Below are positions 13,701 through 25,560 of a stretch of 64,000 nucleotides of DNA, piece after piece; position 1 is the first letter of the stretch; every line of letters begins with the position of its first letter. This stretch comes from Camellia lanceoleosa. Its lineage: Eukaryota; Streptophyta; Magnoliopsida; Ericales; Theaceae. The position numbers and the translations under genes are program-made. The DNA lies in the NCBI GenBank assembly GCA_025200525.1, contig CM045761.1, forward strand, positions 60,041,438-60,105,437. Direction: 5' to 3'. Under the pieces are notes generated by a model, which was not told where the DNA came from, did no database searches, and saw only the letters and a program-made list of their open reading frames with translations.

Positions 13701-14140
13701 CAAAAAGTGGTAATACCTAAACCCAAGAGGGTTAAAATAAGCCTAAAAATATGTTGACTCTGTATTCAACAATTATGCACAATATAGTAGTGCATATCGG
13801 TTTTTTGTGGACAAATCTAATATTCAGATGTTGCACAAGAATATTATCATGAAATTGAGGAAATGGTTTTCATAAGAAAAGAGATGAGCCTAGAAGATGT
13901 TAACATGTTAGGACTTTAAAGTTCTTCTAACTAAATCTTCTTAAACCTATATAGTGGCTAGTGAGGCTAAAAGCTTCTTTGAAGCTGTAATTTCTCAAAA
14001 AAGAAGTTATTAGTTTAGCTTTATATTGCATAGGTAGTAAGCCTTGGGATGCAAATGAAAGAAAGCCGATGAGATAGGCTTGTTATCAAAGAATACGGGC
14101 AAAGAGAATGCATGGATTACTTTGATATGTAATCATCAGT
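10723..14140 (+). mobile_element. Decayed copia internal region, 5' part
   Basis: This AT-rich stretch lies between the left LTR and the pol remnant. I could not recognise gag or integrase. Imperfect internal repeats occur, for example phrases like 'ttattcccaaagtg' at about 12180 and 12330, and a tandem block at 13200-13420. It is probably heavily mutated or rearranged internal sequence of the same element, by position only. Confidence 0.4.
13195..13425. repeat. Short tandem repeat, about 55-60 bp unit
   Basis: The phrases 'catgtcaaga' and 'tgattcctagtagt' recur at regular intervals: TACTGATCATATGTCAAGACATGA, then ACTAATCCTATGTCAAGACG, then ACTAGTCACATGTCAAGA, then a more degenerate GTTGATCACATGCTGAGA. 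Roughly four imperfect copies are visible inside the copia internal region. No function is evident. Confidence 0.6.
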
Positions 14141-15190
14141 TATGGTAAGTGTGATTGCAATTGTGTGAAGTCTGGAGATACATCAAGATGGATGTTCAGA
14201 TAGCTTTTCTTTTATGAAGATTTAGTTGAATAAATCTTTATTGAACAACCTAAATGGTTTGTCGGTTCCAGGATGAGGAAAGATTGTAAGCTTGAGAATC
14301 ATTTTATGATTTGAAATAAGTATCGAAAAAATGACATAAGAAATTTGACTACACTATGTTGTCAAGTGGATTTTTATAATCAATGGGTATTGAAAAATGT
14401 GTTTATGTCAAAGATACCGACAATAGGATATGTCATTTTGTGTCTGTGTATAGGTGACATGCTCAATGTTGGTAGTTATGAGAAAATATTCAATACTGCC
14501 AAGTGGATGTTGAACTCTAAGTTTGACATGGGTCTTGCCGACGTATATCTGAGAATTAAGATTTCCTGACCATTTGCTGGTATGCCGGGTGTAGCCTACT
14601 CAATTAGCAGACTAAGTAGATACACGAGTAATCCCAATGCCTATATTTATAAGGCGTTTTTACAGGTACTAACGTAGTTACGATGAAGCCGAGATTATGG
14701 GTTACATCACACTTGATATTCAATTGTACTAGAAGGGTACAAAGGTGCCTACTGGATATCTAATATAAAGATTACGAATCCATTAGTGGATATGTTTTCT
14801 CTAATTGGAGCTACAACCGTGTCTTGGAGATTTTCCAAGCAAATGTGTATCACGAGATCAATAATGGAATTGGAATTCAGTGCTTTAGATAAAGCTACTA
14901 AACTAAATGGCTTTGCCATTTTCTTAAAGATATTCCATGTTGATCAAAACTTGTGCTAGTAATTTTGTATACTTTACAACAACCAATCAAGTATTGGTAT
15001 GGCGTAGATGGAAGGTTCAGACATTTTCATTGAAAATATAGTTCCATATGATGACTACTCTCGTGTGTTGTCACTATAGACTATATACAGTTTAAGGACG
15101 ATATTACAGATCCGTTAACCAAAGGATTAAATTGAGAGTTAGTAGAAAAATCATCAAAAGGAATGGGATTAAGGCCTTTAGCAAATGTTA
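14141..15190 (+). pseudogene. Ty1/copia pol remnant (reverse transcriptase and RNase H)
   Basis: Translations in mixed frames match copia polyprotein order. They run MDVQIAFLYEDL and FIEQPKWF (RT N-terminal part), then CLCIGDML in place of the active-site YVDDM box (about 14438-14463), then FDMGLADVYLRIKIS. RNase H follows with YSISRLSRYTSNPNA (about 14594-14645), ALDKATKL, and the C-terminal DPLTKGLN ELVEKSSKGMGL block at about 15106-15170. Stops and frameshifts occur throughout, and the first Asp of the catalytic pair is changed to Gly, so it is dead. The 3' untranslated part runs to about 15565, where an inverted long-LTR fragment cuts the element. Confidence 0.85.
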
Positions 15191-15569
15191 CCCAAATGGA
15201 AAACCCAACCTAGTTGACTGGGGATCCCAAGATCTAGGTAAAAAGGGATAACCTAATTGCATGTAACGGGTAAGTCACTGTGAAGGTAAATCCTCCTACC
15301 TATTCCTTTATACAGTAATACCCTGTGGGGTGAAAGGTTAAGCTGATGCTTTTAATGACTTAAGTGCTATGAGTAGTCAACCGTGGTATAACGAGATACC
15401 TTATGTAAGTCACCTATGTGAGTGTGAAGTGGGGCCACTTCTTTAAGAATTGACGAAATCGAATTCTTTAAAAACACTCTCTGAACCCAGCTAGTGTTCC
15501 AGGGCCAAACGAACACACCAGTGAGAACAAGAACAATAGTTAGAGTAATTCTTGGTTATGCTAAATGTC
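15191..15569 (+). mobile_element. Copia 3' region, right LTR missing
   Basis: This non-coding tail follows the copia RNase H remnant. No second copy of the TGTTGAAAAATAATG LTR start is found before the inverted Tat-like LTR fragment begins, so the right end was lost or displaced. Confidence 0.45.
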
Positions 15570-18022
15570 CTTGATGCATGTGCTTAATAACCCCTTTGTA
15601 TGCCCTCTAAAAGAACCCATCATTTGTGCATGTGTTGGCTGCATTTCAGAGGTTATTTGGGCATGTTTTGGCATGTTTTATTCACTGATTTTTGCTGGTT
15701 TGATGAGTTCTCACCTGCTTCATATACATGCCATGTAAACTATGTTTGCTAGTCAAAGTTACATGCTATTTTAGTCCATCTTACTAGCATCTTTTGGCCA
15801 TGCTTTGAACTAAAAATGTTCATGTTTTGGGACTTCCTTGGCTCTGTCTTTATGCTTCATGATCAAATAATGCATGCTTTGTATAGCTATAGGCCAACAC
15901 ATGTGCTTAATTTTGTGTTTCGAGATTCATCTCATGCATCGGGTGCCATGTTTCCATGTTTCGGGATCATTTTGCATCACATTTCAGTGCTGGAACTTGC
16001 ATGATTGTATGCCATATTTTATGCCTTGCCATGCCTTGTTAGAGTGGCATTTGTGCCTTAGGATCGGTCCTCGGTTTGCGTGCATGTGTGCACGCACCTC
16101 GAGTGTCTCATTTTCATCTTATGGCCACTGATGTGAGTGTGGCTGAGGTCCACTCATGTTGGTGTAAGTCCATTGTGCATTGTGTATGCCATTTCAATTC
16201 ATAGCATTGTGTATGCTAGGTTGTATGTTAGAGCATTGTGTATGCCATGTTACATTGTGCATTATGTATGCCATTTCATAGCATTACGTATGCTAGGTCG
16301 CATGTTAGGATTGCATTCATGCATGTCATGCATATTGCATTGTGTTTGGGATAGAAGTTAGCCTAAGCATGGGAAACGAGGGACGTTTCGTACTTTAAGT
16401 GACGGAACGCGTCTCAATTCCCGGTCACCAACACTCCAGATTATCATGATGGAGTCTCGGTATTGTTGTGTTTATATGTGCATTCATTCCATATTGAGTC
16501 ATGCAAATCGACTCCACAGCCATCATGCACCGAGATGCGCGATTGGTGGCACGAGGATCGAGGACTATGCTCCCTGAAGAGTAGTCAAGCATACATATAT
16601 GAAAATACATTGCCATGCCCCTTTCCTGCTCTCTATTGCAGCAAATTAGAAACCGACAGTCTTTTGGAGCTTCGTGCAACATTTCGGGATTAATTGCAAA
16701 CAGAAGCTAATTAGGGCATCGCAATGGATTTCCGCGCAAGGCAACCCGAACATGCATCATTCATCATCCGGAGCAGAGTTGAGGCAGTCCCTAGCTTGCA
16801 TGCTAATTTACTGCTTTCCTTAGTTAAATTGTTAATTAGGCATTTTGTACTTATTCGAACTGTAATTATTCATTTGGGACTGTATTATTTATTCGGACCC
16901 TCCGAGCGAGGGCACAATTGTAATAAGTGTGCGTGCGTGTGATGTATGTCTTCCAACCGCACGTCTTTCTCCCTTTTATTTATCAGCTTATGATGGTTAG
17001 ATTAGGACATGTTTCAATTAGCATATAGTATAATAGCATGTTTGCATTCATTCATCTGTTTTGCATGCACCGGGCTCGGCTCATCATAACTCATTGCATT
17101 GTATTTCAATTCCAAGCTGAATACTTGTTAGCTGTAGCATTCCATATGCCATGTTTAGAATAGCCGAGCCTGCTATAGTTGCATTTTGGCATGTGTTGCA
17201 TTAGGCATTTCTGTATAGTTAGAATCATGCATGAATTTCTAACATAGTTTCTGTTTTGGCTTGGAGTACTCGGTGAGTTTTTATGCTTTAGTATCCTTGC
17301 ATGTGTGTGAGTGACTGCCATGATAGCATGCTTACCATGAGACTATTTGCTTATGTGATATAACTGCTTGAATGCTTGTGGGTGAAGGTTGGGTTATTTG
17401 GATTGGAACAATGCATTGACCGTGAGTTTTAAGCCCACTAGATAGTGGAAAAACCATCTTTTTCTAAGCCCATCCGAGGGTGGCAAAATCTGCATTTTAA
17501 GCCTACTTGCGAGTAGCAAACCATCTTTCAAAAACAAACATGAAATGTTTTGTTCCAATTCAGGCGACCCGGTCTATACTTGTATGTTGTGCGCATCACA
17601 TAGTAAATCTAGGCTAATAACCGGAATAAGAATGCATAATGTTTTCAAAACTAGATATCATGGTTAGTAGAGGCCGATCTTTGATCAGGGGAGCGGGGGT
17701 GCTCACGAAGTGACCTTCCCCAATCGTACCCAAGTTCCCGAGCCGAGGCAACTTTGGTGATGACGGACACGTGGCCTTAGGCACGAGTTAGGATTTCCTA
17801 AATTTTCAAAAAATAAAATATTTAGGTGGCGACTCTGTATCTGGCAAAGCAGTCCATGTTTGGCACTTCTTTCAAAAAAATCTATTTTTCTCAAAACGAT
17901 TTGCCGGATTTGGACTCTTTGGTTCAAATTGAGAACCGTGACAATTGGAGTCCTGAACTGTAGTGAGCCCAAAATGAACGGAACGGGACTCATCCCTCCC
18001 GGGGCGTTCGGGGACGTCTACA
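15570..18022 (-). mobile_element. Long LTR, copy 3 (inverted, truncated)
   Basis: The reverse complement aligns with the first half of copy 4. The LTR start TGTAGACG lies at 18022-18015. The 'gagtcgccacctaaat' relative is at about 17815-17840, the 'gaccttccccaatcgtaccc' block at 17710-17735, and the 'ccggagtgt...gggaattgagac' relative at about 16400-16440. The right half of the LTR, including its 160-bp repeats, is absent. Its left edge against the copia tail is approximate. Confidence 0.75.
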
Positions 18023-18069
18023 GTGGTGTAAACAGACAGGCTCACCTACTATTTTTAACCAGTTTACAA

Positions 18070-18900
18070 TCCTAATGCGTCTCACACGAGAGGAGGAATA
18101 GTGCTCTTGAGATCCAAACGCGTCTCACGCGAAAGGAGGAAAGTGAACTTGAGATCCAAACGCGTCTCACGCAAGAGGAGTATTTGAGATCCAAACGCGT
18201 CTCACGTGAGAGGAGTATTTGAGATCCAAACGCGTCTCATGCGAAAGGAGTATTTGAGATCCAAACACGTCTCACTTGAAAGGAGGAAAGTGAACTTGAG
18301 ATCCAAACGCGTCTCACGTGAGAGGAGTATTTGAGATCCAAACGCGTCTCATGCGAAAGGAGTATTTGAGATCCAAACACGTCTCACTTGAAAGGAGGAA
18401 AGTGAACTTGAGATCCAAACGCGTCTCACGCGAGAGGAGTATTTGAGATCCAAACGCATCTCACACGAGAGGAGTATTTGAGATCCAAACGCGTTTTACG
18501 CGAAAGGAGGAAAGCGAACTTGAGATCCAAACGCGTCTCACGTGAGAGGAGTATTTGAGATCCAAACGCGTCTCACGTGAAAGGACGAAAGTGAACTTGA
18601 GATCCAAACGCGTATCACGCGAGAGGAGTATTTGAGATCCAAACGTGTCTTACGCGAGAGGAGTATTTGAGATCCAAATGCATCTCACGCGAAAGAAGGA
18701 AAGCGAACTGGAGATCCAAACGCGTCTCACGCGAAAGAAGTATTTGAGATCCAAATACGTCTCACGCGAGAGGAGTATTTGAGATCCAAATGCGTCTCAC
18801 GCGAGAGGAGGAATAGTGAATGAATCCAAACGCGTCTCACTCGAGTGGAGAAATAATGAACAAATCCAAACGCGTCTCACGCGATAGGATAAATGGTGGC
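18070..18900. repeat. Tandem array, 35- and 41-bp units
   Basis: About 20 head-to-tail copies of GAGATCCAAACGCGTCTCAC followed by GCGAGAGGAGTATTT occur. A longer unit type ends in AGGAGGAAAGTGAACTT instead. The long and short types alternate irregularly, so the array grew by unequal exchange among variants. Further degenerate copies occur near 18860 and 19010. It lies just outside the start of inverted LTR copy 3. Confidence 0.9.
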
Positions 18901-19436
18901 ATAAACCAACAGATGTACCCAACTGTATCTCATACAGAAGGGGGGGTTGTAACCGGGGTAAATGTTATATCCTAACACGTTTAACGTGAAAGGAGCAGAG
19001 GCATATTCGAAGTCCAAACGCGTCTCATGCGAGTGGAAGAATGGTGGAATGATTTCTTGCTGACAAAGGGGCCACAGATGCCCCTTTTCTTCTTCCTGAG
19101 CATATTCACAACTTTCTCTATTCTCCAACGGGGTGACAGACTAGGTTGGTTCAGTATCCAGAATTGAGGCGCATACACACTATCTCAACCTATGGGGCTG
19201 CCATACAGATTTCAAGCTGGGGATACACCCCTGGGTATTTAAACCAGACTTTCGTCTCGAAAATTCCGAACCTTTTGCGTTCTAGGCTTTGGCCATTCGA
19301 ACTCTAGTTGCAAACACAGGTAGGTGGCTATACCAAACCGCCTGAAGTAGTTCGGGCACGACAAACACCAAAGGAATTGCACCTTTAGAGGATTTAAGGT
19401 CTCCTAGACCCCGTAGGATTTAAGGTCTCCTAGACC
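18901..19436. other. Spacer between two tandem arrays
   Basis: No gene is recognised. A 22-bp phrase AGGATTTAAGGTCTCCTAGACC is present twice in a row (about 19388-19410 and 19412-19434), and each copy contains the small hairpin GGTCT-CCT-AGACC. One more degenerate unit of the preceding array lies near 19010-19035. Confidence 0.5.
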
Positions 19437-20035
19437 GGAAGAATGTACAAGATAGTGCAATGCGCAAGGTAGCGCGATTGAAATTGATGCACAAAGCAGT
19501 GCGGTGCCCAAAGCAGGGCGATTGAAATTGATACACAAAGCAATGCGATGTCCAAAGCAGGGCGATTGATGCACAAAGAGTGCGGTGCCCAAAGCAGGGC
19601 AGTTGAATTTGATGCACAAAGCAATGCGGTGCCCAAAGCAGGGCGGTTGAATTTGATGCACAAAGCAGTGCAGTGCCCAAAGCAAGGCGATTGAATTTGA
19701 TGATGCACAAGACAATGCGATGCCCAAGACAGGGCGATTGAATTTAAATGCACAAGACAGTGCGATACACAAGATAGCGCGAGTGAATTGACGCACAAGA
19801 CGGTGCGATGCGCAAGATAACGCGAGTGAATTGATGCACAAGATAGTGCGATGCGCAAGATAGCGCGAGTGAATTGACGCACAAGACAGTGCGATGCGCA
19901 AGATAGTGCGAGTGAATTGACGCACAAGATAGTGCGATGTGCAAGATAGCGCGAGTGAATTGATGCACAAGACAGTGCGATACACAAGATAGCGCGATTA
20001 AAATTGGTATGCACAAGATAATGCGATGGAATTGA
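19437..20035. repeat. Tandem array, about 43-44 bp units
   Basis: About 13 copies occur in two subfamilies. The left half has GCACAAAGCAGTGCGGTGCC with CAAAGCAGGGCGATTGAA. The right half has GCACAAGACAGTGCGATGCG with CAAGATAGCGCGAGTGAA. The unit lacks stop codons in all minus-strand frames, so long open frames here are a by-product of the repeat rather than evidence of a gene. Confidence 0.9.
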
Positions 20036-20419
20036 AATTGAAATTTTTGTGGTAGGTGCACGAAGTGAGATTATTGTGTGATAGATGCACAGAATGAAAG
20101 AAGGAATTGTATGTTCGAACCAAATACCGTATACATATACCATGTACAAACAAAATACACACGAATACGACAATATACACAGACAAATAACAGACCTATA
20201 CACAGACATAGACATATACAGTATATATACACGTATATATGACACAGACATATACGGACATATACACAAATATAGATGGATATATACACAGACATAGAAT
20301 ATTCCGTTTGCAACCGTTAGCGGGAAGATGCCGTTACTGAGAAGGCATATTCCGTTGTTGACGTCAACACACGTACGCAAAACACGCAAAAAGAAAGGAA
20401 AAACACAAAATGCATGGAT

Positions 20420-20491
20420 GTGGGGATATGGGGTTTCGAACCCCAGACCTTAGGCCTGGTCTTCGAGTCCTCGACCACTAAACCACGCCAC
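20420..20491 (-). other. tRNA-like sequence (possible SINE head)
   Basis: On the minus strand, 72 nt run from GTGGCGTGG to ATATCCCCAC. A perfect T-arm-like hairpin TGGGG-TTCGAAA-CCCCA matches RNA polymerase III box B, and TTTAGTGGTCGAGGA resembles box A. An AGACC...GGTCT stem stands where an anticodon stem could be, but with an 8-nt loop directly abutting the T arm, so this is not a normal tRNA. The outer ends pair only as GTGG/CCAC. It is probably a tRNA-derived repeat. Confidence 0.5.
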
Positions 20492-20578
20492 TCTTGTGAC
20501 AAGATATGCAAACAAATATATATACATATACGAGACATATATACACAAAATCAAAGTAAAAACAAAGAAACATTTGTT

Positions 20579-20643
20579 GTGGGTTCGAACCCCTGACCTC
20601 AGGCTTAGGCTCTCCGAATCCTTAACCCACTAGGCCAAACCAC
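20579..20643 (-). other. Second tRNA-like sequence
   Basis: On the minus strand GTGGTTTGGCCTAGTGGG is followed about 40 nt later by GGGGTTCGAACCCAC, giving box A-like and box B-like elements. The segment is clearly related to the tRNA-like sequence 90 bp to the left, sharing the 'cctaag...gaggtc' middle. Both lie on the same strand, so they may be a duplicated tRNA-derived repeat. Confidence 0.5.
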
Positions 20644-21021
20644 TGAACCCAAGCCACACCTGTGACCCAAATGTTCAAACAAATATATATAATACATAGA
20701 TATACAATACATATACATATATATATATATACAACTCTCCCGCCTCTCTTTCTGTTTTTGTCTTACTCTCTCTTTCTTCATCTTCTTCGAGCGTCGTGTT
20801 TGTCGCGCGATTTCAACAATCGCAGCGCCTGATCGACAGGCTATCCAATCTTGCCCCGATTGTCAATGATCATCTCGAGCCTTCCTCCCTCTTTGTCTTC
20901 TTCTTTGGCTTCATTCTCTTCTTAAGTTGAGGCCTGCGAAAGAGAGAGGCAGAGCAAAAGCCTGCAAACCTTCTCTGTCACCACTCTGCAACCTCTTTCT
21001 TTTGCATTACTCTTCTCTGCC

Positions 21022-23509
21022 ATGGCCTCTTCACAAGGTTTTCTCACTCTTTTTCCAAACCTAAACGAGTCTACGATAGAGATGACCAATTCCGACTCCC
21101 CTTGTCACGACCCGAACCCGCCCCTAGAAGGTTGGCATCGTAACCGGCCAGTAATTCTAGATTACCACAGGCCTTCCTGAACATAACATAAATAATCGGG
21201 GCTCGCGGAAACGAAATTAAATGCAACTAGTCCAAAGAGCTGTGCATAATTATGAACATACATTTACATGCCAAAAATGTTAATTTACCCACTATACCCA
21301 CTATCTTTACATAACTTGTGATTAAAATTCATATACAAAACATGCCTCAGATACAACAAGGTAAAGCTCACAAAACGGCCTTCCAGGCCTGGCCCCAGCT
21401 CGAGGCACTCAAAACTCTGGTTAGGCTTCAAAACGGCGGCTCGAACAAGACTCGGTCTAGGCTTGACTCCCTGAGGGCTCACCTATAAATACATAAATAC
21501 AAACAATGAGCTAGAGCTCAGCAAGTAACAGTAACGTAAAGTAAAGGGGTTAGTGAACGAACTCTAACATTTCATAAATCTGTAAAACGTAACATTCATA
21601 TACGTAATCATACTCATCATAGAACATACATAATGGCATACTCCATAGAACATAACATGTGCCGACTAACGACTAGAGTAACCGGTCCCGGACACCGATT
21701 AAACACATACCGAGATCTCGTAAACTGGTCATGGGTTTGTCCTTCCATGCCGTCCCCCATGACTAAAGCGCATGGGCCTGCATGTTCTCGCCCCCATAAC
21801 TGAACTATCTATGGATGCCATACTAGATTCGCAATCAGGACATTCGTTCACAGTTTAAAATCATCTCATAAACATATCATATCATATCATATCACATTTC
21901 AAATACGTTGCATATCAACATAACTTTACAGAAATGTTACTTACAGTGGGTTTCCAAAACCGAGGGCACGGTCTTCACTTCTTGACCTGTAAATCATCAA
22001 CAGTATAATACATTTCTTATCATTCATCACCAGTACATCACATAAGTCATGTCATTTCACATTCATTTCATGCTCATTCTAACCCTTCTTTACTTTAATT
22101 CATGCTCATGAGATGCTGAAGGATGCCATTAACATGTTAAAATCACGTAATTCAATTTTCCAAAATTTCCTGAAAATAAGCCCTTCCGCTCGAGCGCTAC
22201 TTTGCTCGCTCGAGCGGACTGCACAATTTTCCCAAAACTGCTGAGAGGCTGATTTTACCGCTCGAGCGGGCTTCCCTCCGCTCAAGCGTACCCTACGAAA
22301 TTCTGAAAATCTGGTTCTTCTTCTACACTTCATCCTTTTCTTTGAAATATGAACTTTCAATTTGAAATCAAAGCTCAAAACTATTGATCAACAACATGAT
22401 TTAATCATCAAACCTCATCACAAAGCCCATATAGATCATAGCTAAGATCAAACCCATAAACTAAGATGAAAACCATGAACATATACATACAAGCTTTATA
22501 TCTCTATAGCCATGGAGGTTTTCCCTCAACAATGCCAAATAAACATGAATCATACTATTTAAGGTCATATGTGCTCAAATTAAACATAACTTCCCTTCAA
22601 TTCCATTTACTAGCCATGAGATTCTAGATGGTCCAACCTTAATTCAAGAAATTAGAAGGAGATTCTTACCATACTCACTTAATTGGAGAGATTTGAGCTT
22701 AGTCCCTTTTCTTCCTCTTCTTCCTCCCTTGAACCTCTCTTCCACGAATTCTTCTCTCTCTCTCTCTTCTAGATTTTTCTTATTTGAGTCAAATGAGGCA
22801 AAAAGGCATCACATCCTTATCTATATAACATACATATCCAATTAAGCCAAAAACGTGAGCCAAACGGGGCTTAACGAATCAGACAAAATTCAGTTCTCAA
22901 TTTATTTTCTCAAAAGGCTCTAAAAATTCCCGGTATCGCGTAGGCGTGTTCAATTTCGTTTTCTGAACCCATTAAGGTCATCAATTTCAGTCCCGAAGAT
23001 GTCATTTCAACAGATATTTTCCTAATTCAAACAAATAATCTTCAATTAAATCATATAAATGCATAATTAATTACTGATGATTGTGACACGCGGTTCCGGG
23101 TCATTACACCCCTGAACCTCAACCACAGGCTCCTCCTCCTTTTCCTGTTTTCAACTTTCCAGCGATATCAGTTGAACAAATCATGGCTGCACAGTCTGAC
23201 ATCGAAGCAAACTCGTATACGCTGAGGTCATGTGTGGAGACCGAAACTGCGGTCTCCAACTTGTCCTGTCGGCTGCAGAACAGAACATGTGAGGTGCATC
23301 GATTGAATGCACAACTTTCTTTACTTCAACATATGTACAAAGATTCTCGAGGGGAAGTTAGCGGATTGAAGAAACAAATCAAGGAGTTGAAACGACAAGT
23401 GACCGTCGCAACTCATCATGGGACTACCTTTGACGGCCAGCGAGGGATAATCTCCTTCGGAAGCTCTGTCAAAGCCGAGACAGAGTCTTCAAGAGCTTCG
23501 AAGAAGTAA
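21022..23509 (+). pseudogene. Short coiled-coil-like frame split by a solo LTR
   Basis: A 27-codon piece begins at an ATG at 21022 and ends at the insertion point (21102). After the 2-kb LTR and one copy of the 5-bp duplication, the frame resumes in phase at 23114 and runs 131 codons to a stop at 23507-23509. The unbroken protein would be 158 residues. It would have a Pro/Gln-rich stretch, then a charged, heptad-like segment ([18 protein letters not shown] and [14 protein letters not shown]) that suggests a coiled coil. A pyrimidine-rich leader precedes the ATG. I do not recognise the family. Position between retroelement repeats suggests an extra frame of a Tat/Ogre-like element, but a host gene cannot be excluded. 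Confidence 0.6.
21103..23108. mobile_element. Solo LTR, 2,006 bp, target duplication CCCCT
   Basis: The LTR starts TGTCACGACCCGAACCC and ends GGGTCATTACA. It is flanked on both sides by CCCCT (21098-21102 and 23109-23113). No internal region or second LTR is present, so recombination between LTRs has left a solo copy. A cluster of CCGCTCGAGCGG-type palindromes lies at 22187-22290. It resembles chromovirus LTRs by style only. Confidence 0.9.
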
Positions 23510-23927
23510 AGATGAAGTGAGGCAGCTGATGGTAAAGTCAGGCAATGAAGCTGTGTGCAAATAAAGCTGGTTGTAATCTTTGCCGCCGAGCTACTGCCGG
23601 AAAACTGAGAAAATGCTACTCTATCTTTTTGCCTTTTTTTTTTGTTGTTTTTGTTTTTGTTTTTGTTTTTTGTTTTTTGTTTTTTTTTTTTTTTTTTGTC
23701 TCTGTGATCGAGGATGTCCTCCCCTGACTACAATAAAATCAGTTTAGTTTTTGCACATCAATGGCTTGACTAGCATATCACTTTGAACTTGAAAACATTT
23801 TTGTTTGATTGAATTTGAAAGTGATTGAATTTTAAACTCTGAATTGAACATTGATTCTATACTGACCTGAATTAAAGAAATGACCTAACGAATTGAAAAA
23901 AAGAAGCAAATTAATCCAAACACACTT

Positions 23928-24115
23928 ATATACACTGATTGGTATAAATACACCGACTGGTATAAATATACTAACTGGTATGAAAGGAACACACTTATAT
24001 ACACTGACTGGTATGAATACCCTAATTGATATGAATACACTGACTGGTATGAATACCCTAATTGATATGAATACACTGACTGGTATAAATACACACTTAT
24101 ATATACTGAATAGTT
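23928..24115. repeat. 18-bp minisatellite
   Basis: About nine units of TACACTGACTGGTATGAA and variants occur (TACCCTAATTGATATGAA, TATACTAACTGGTATGAA), interrupted twice by the phrase 'cacacttatata'. The 18-bp period keeps frames open in places, but no gene is indicated. Confidence 0.8.
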
Positions 24116-24738
24116 GACTCGAGCGGTGGAGAAGACAGAATCTCTAACTCAACTATGCCCCTAGTTCATTGCCTTGACCCTTTTTTGTCTTGATTTTTTT
24201 TTTTTTTTTTTTTTTGTAAAAATGTTTTGATCAACATGAGAGTTAGATTAGCACACTTATTCCATTTTCTGTTTTGAATCATGTAAGCTAAACTGTGAGC
24301 ACTGAAAATTTTCCCTTTTCAAATCCAAAGAATGGTCCAAGTTTTGCAAAAATGGAACAATTTTCGAGAAAAATTAGTCAGCTTTATTCAAATTAATCAA
24401 AATCTATTTTTGCAAATGGCCACTACTCAAACAACATGGGATCAACCATTAGGGTGCATAGTCCCAAGCCAGATAATCAATGGTGATATCCGAACCAAGC
24501 CAAACCGAACCGAACCGAACCGAATGAAGCCGAGCAGAACTGGACCAAACCGAACCAAGTTGAATCGAAACCAACTGAACTGAGCAGAACGAAGATACAC
24601 CAATCAAACACGGATAGGACAACCAAGTCGACTAAAGACACACCAAGCAAACATGGACGAGATGAATGAGTTGAAAAATTATTAGGGCCGAACTTCGAGA
24701 TGAAGCTACCTACGTATCCCAAAGATAGGAATCAGGCA

Positions 24739-25560
24739 ATCGTAGTTCGGGCTAAGGTTCACTCGGGTATTGACACTCTCCTTTTGTGCTCTAACTTTTG
24801 CCAAAGCCGCCCTTTCGGGTTTTCAACCTTGCGAGCTTTTCATTTTTCATTTTTTTCATTTTCATCATTTTTTTTTTCATTTTTTTTATCATCATTTTTT
24901 TGTTTTTTTTGTTTTTCTGCTCTAACTTTTGTCTGGGTCATCCTTCCGGGTTTTCCGCCCAGCGAGCCTCTCAAGGGTTTCAGTTTAGCTTGTCCATGTT
25001 GATTGGGTGTGAGATCTCTAGACCATCAAAATCTATAATAATGACTGCTACACTTGACCAGGAGATATGATGATGTAAGGACTAGGCTACTTGGGTTTGA
25101 CTTTGCCCCTAGTGTAGTGGATAGGAACTCGACTGTCCTTCAATAATAAAATTCATTCTCTCAAATTCTGGGTTTGGCCTTTCTAGGCGGTCTTCATTGG
25201 GAAACGATTCAATTTTAACTCTTTGATCATATCCAACCTTTTGCCCCTAGTTCAAAGGCTGCTTCAAATCTAAATCACATCCGACCTTCTTGCCCCTAGT
25301 TCAAGGGTTGCTTCCAATCTGAATCACTAGCCCTACATAGTTTTGGCTAAGGTTCACTCGGGTATTGACACTCTCCTTTTACGCTCTAACTTTTGCCAAA
25401 GCCGCCCTTTCGGGTTTTCAACCTTGCGAGCTTTGCATTTTTCTTTTTATTTTCCCTTATTTTTTATTTTTTTTATTTTTTATTTTTATTTTTTTTGTGC
25501 TCTAACTTTTGCCTGGGTCGCCCTTCCGAGTTTTCGGCCCAGCGAGCCTCTCAAGGATGG
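24739..25560 (+). repeat. Direct repeat of a 220-bp module
   Basis: The copies lie at about 24748-24975 and 25342-25556. Both start GGCTAAGGTTCACTCGGG, contain 'gctctaacttttgcc', 'gccctttcgggttttc' and a T-rich middle, and end 'cccagcgagcctctcaagg'. Within each copy the 'ctctaactttt...cgggtttt...gcgagc' half is itself repeated. The module is typical of long plant Ty3/gypsy spacers. Confidence 0.8.

Noticed and set aside
18070..18900. CRISPR array
   Set aside because: Units are contiguous tandem repeats without unique spacers, in a plant nuclear context.
19404..20389. Overlapping minus-strand open frames of 193 and 319 residues
   Set aside because: The 43-44 bp unit has no stop codon in any minus frame, so frames stay open automatically. 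The unit length is not a multiple of three, so no protein repeat is maintained.
20420..20643. Functional tRNA genes
   Set aside because: Acceptor stems pair poorly and the anticodon arm is abnormal, so they are listed only as tRNA-like sequences.
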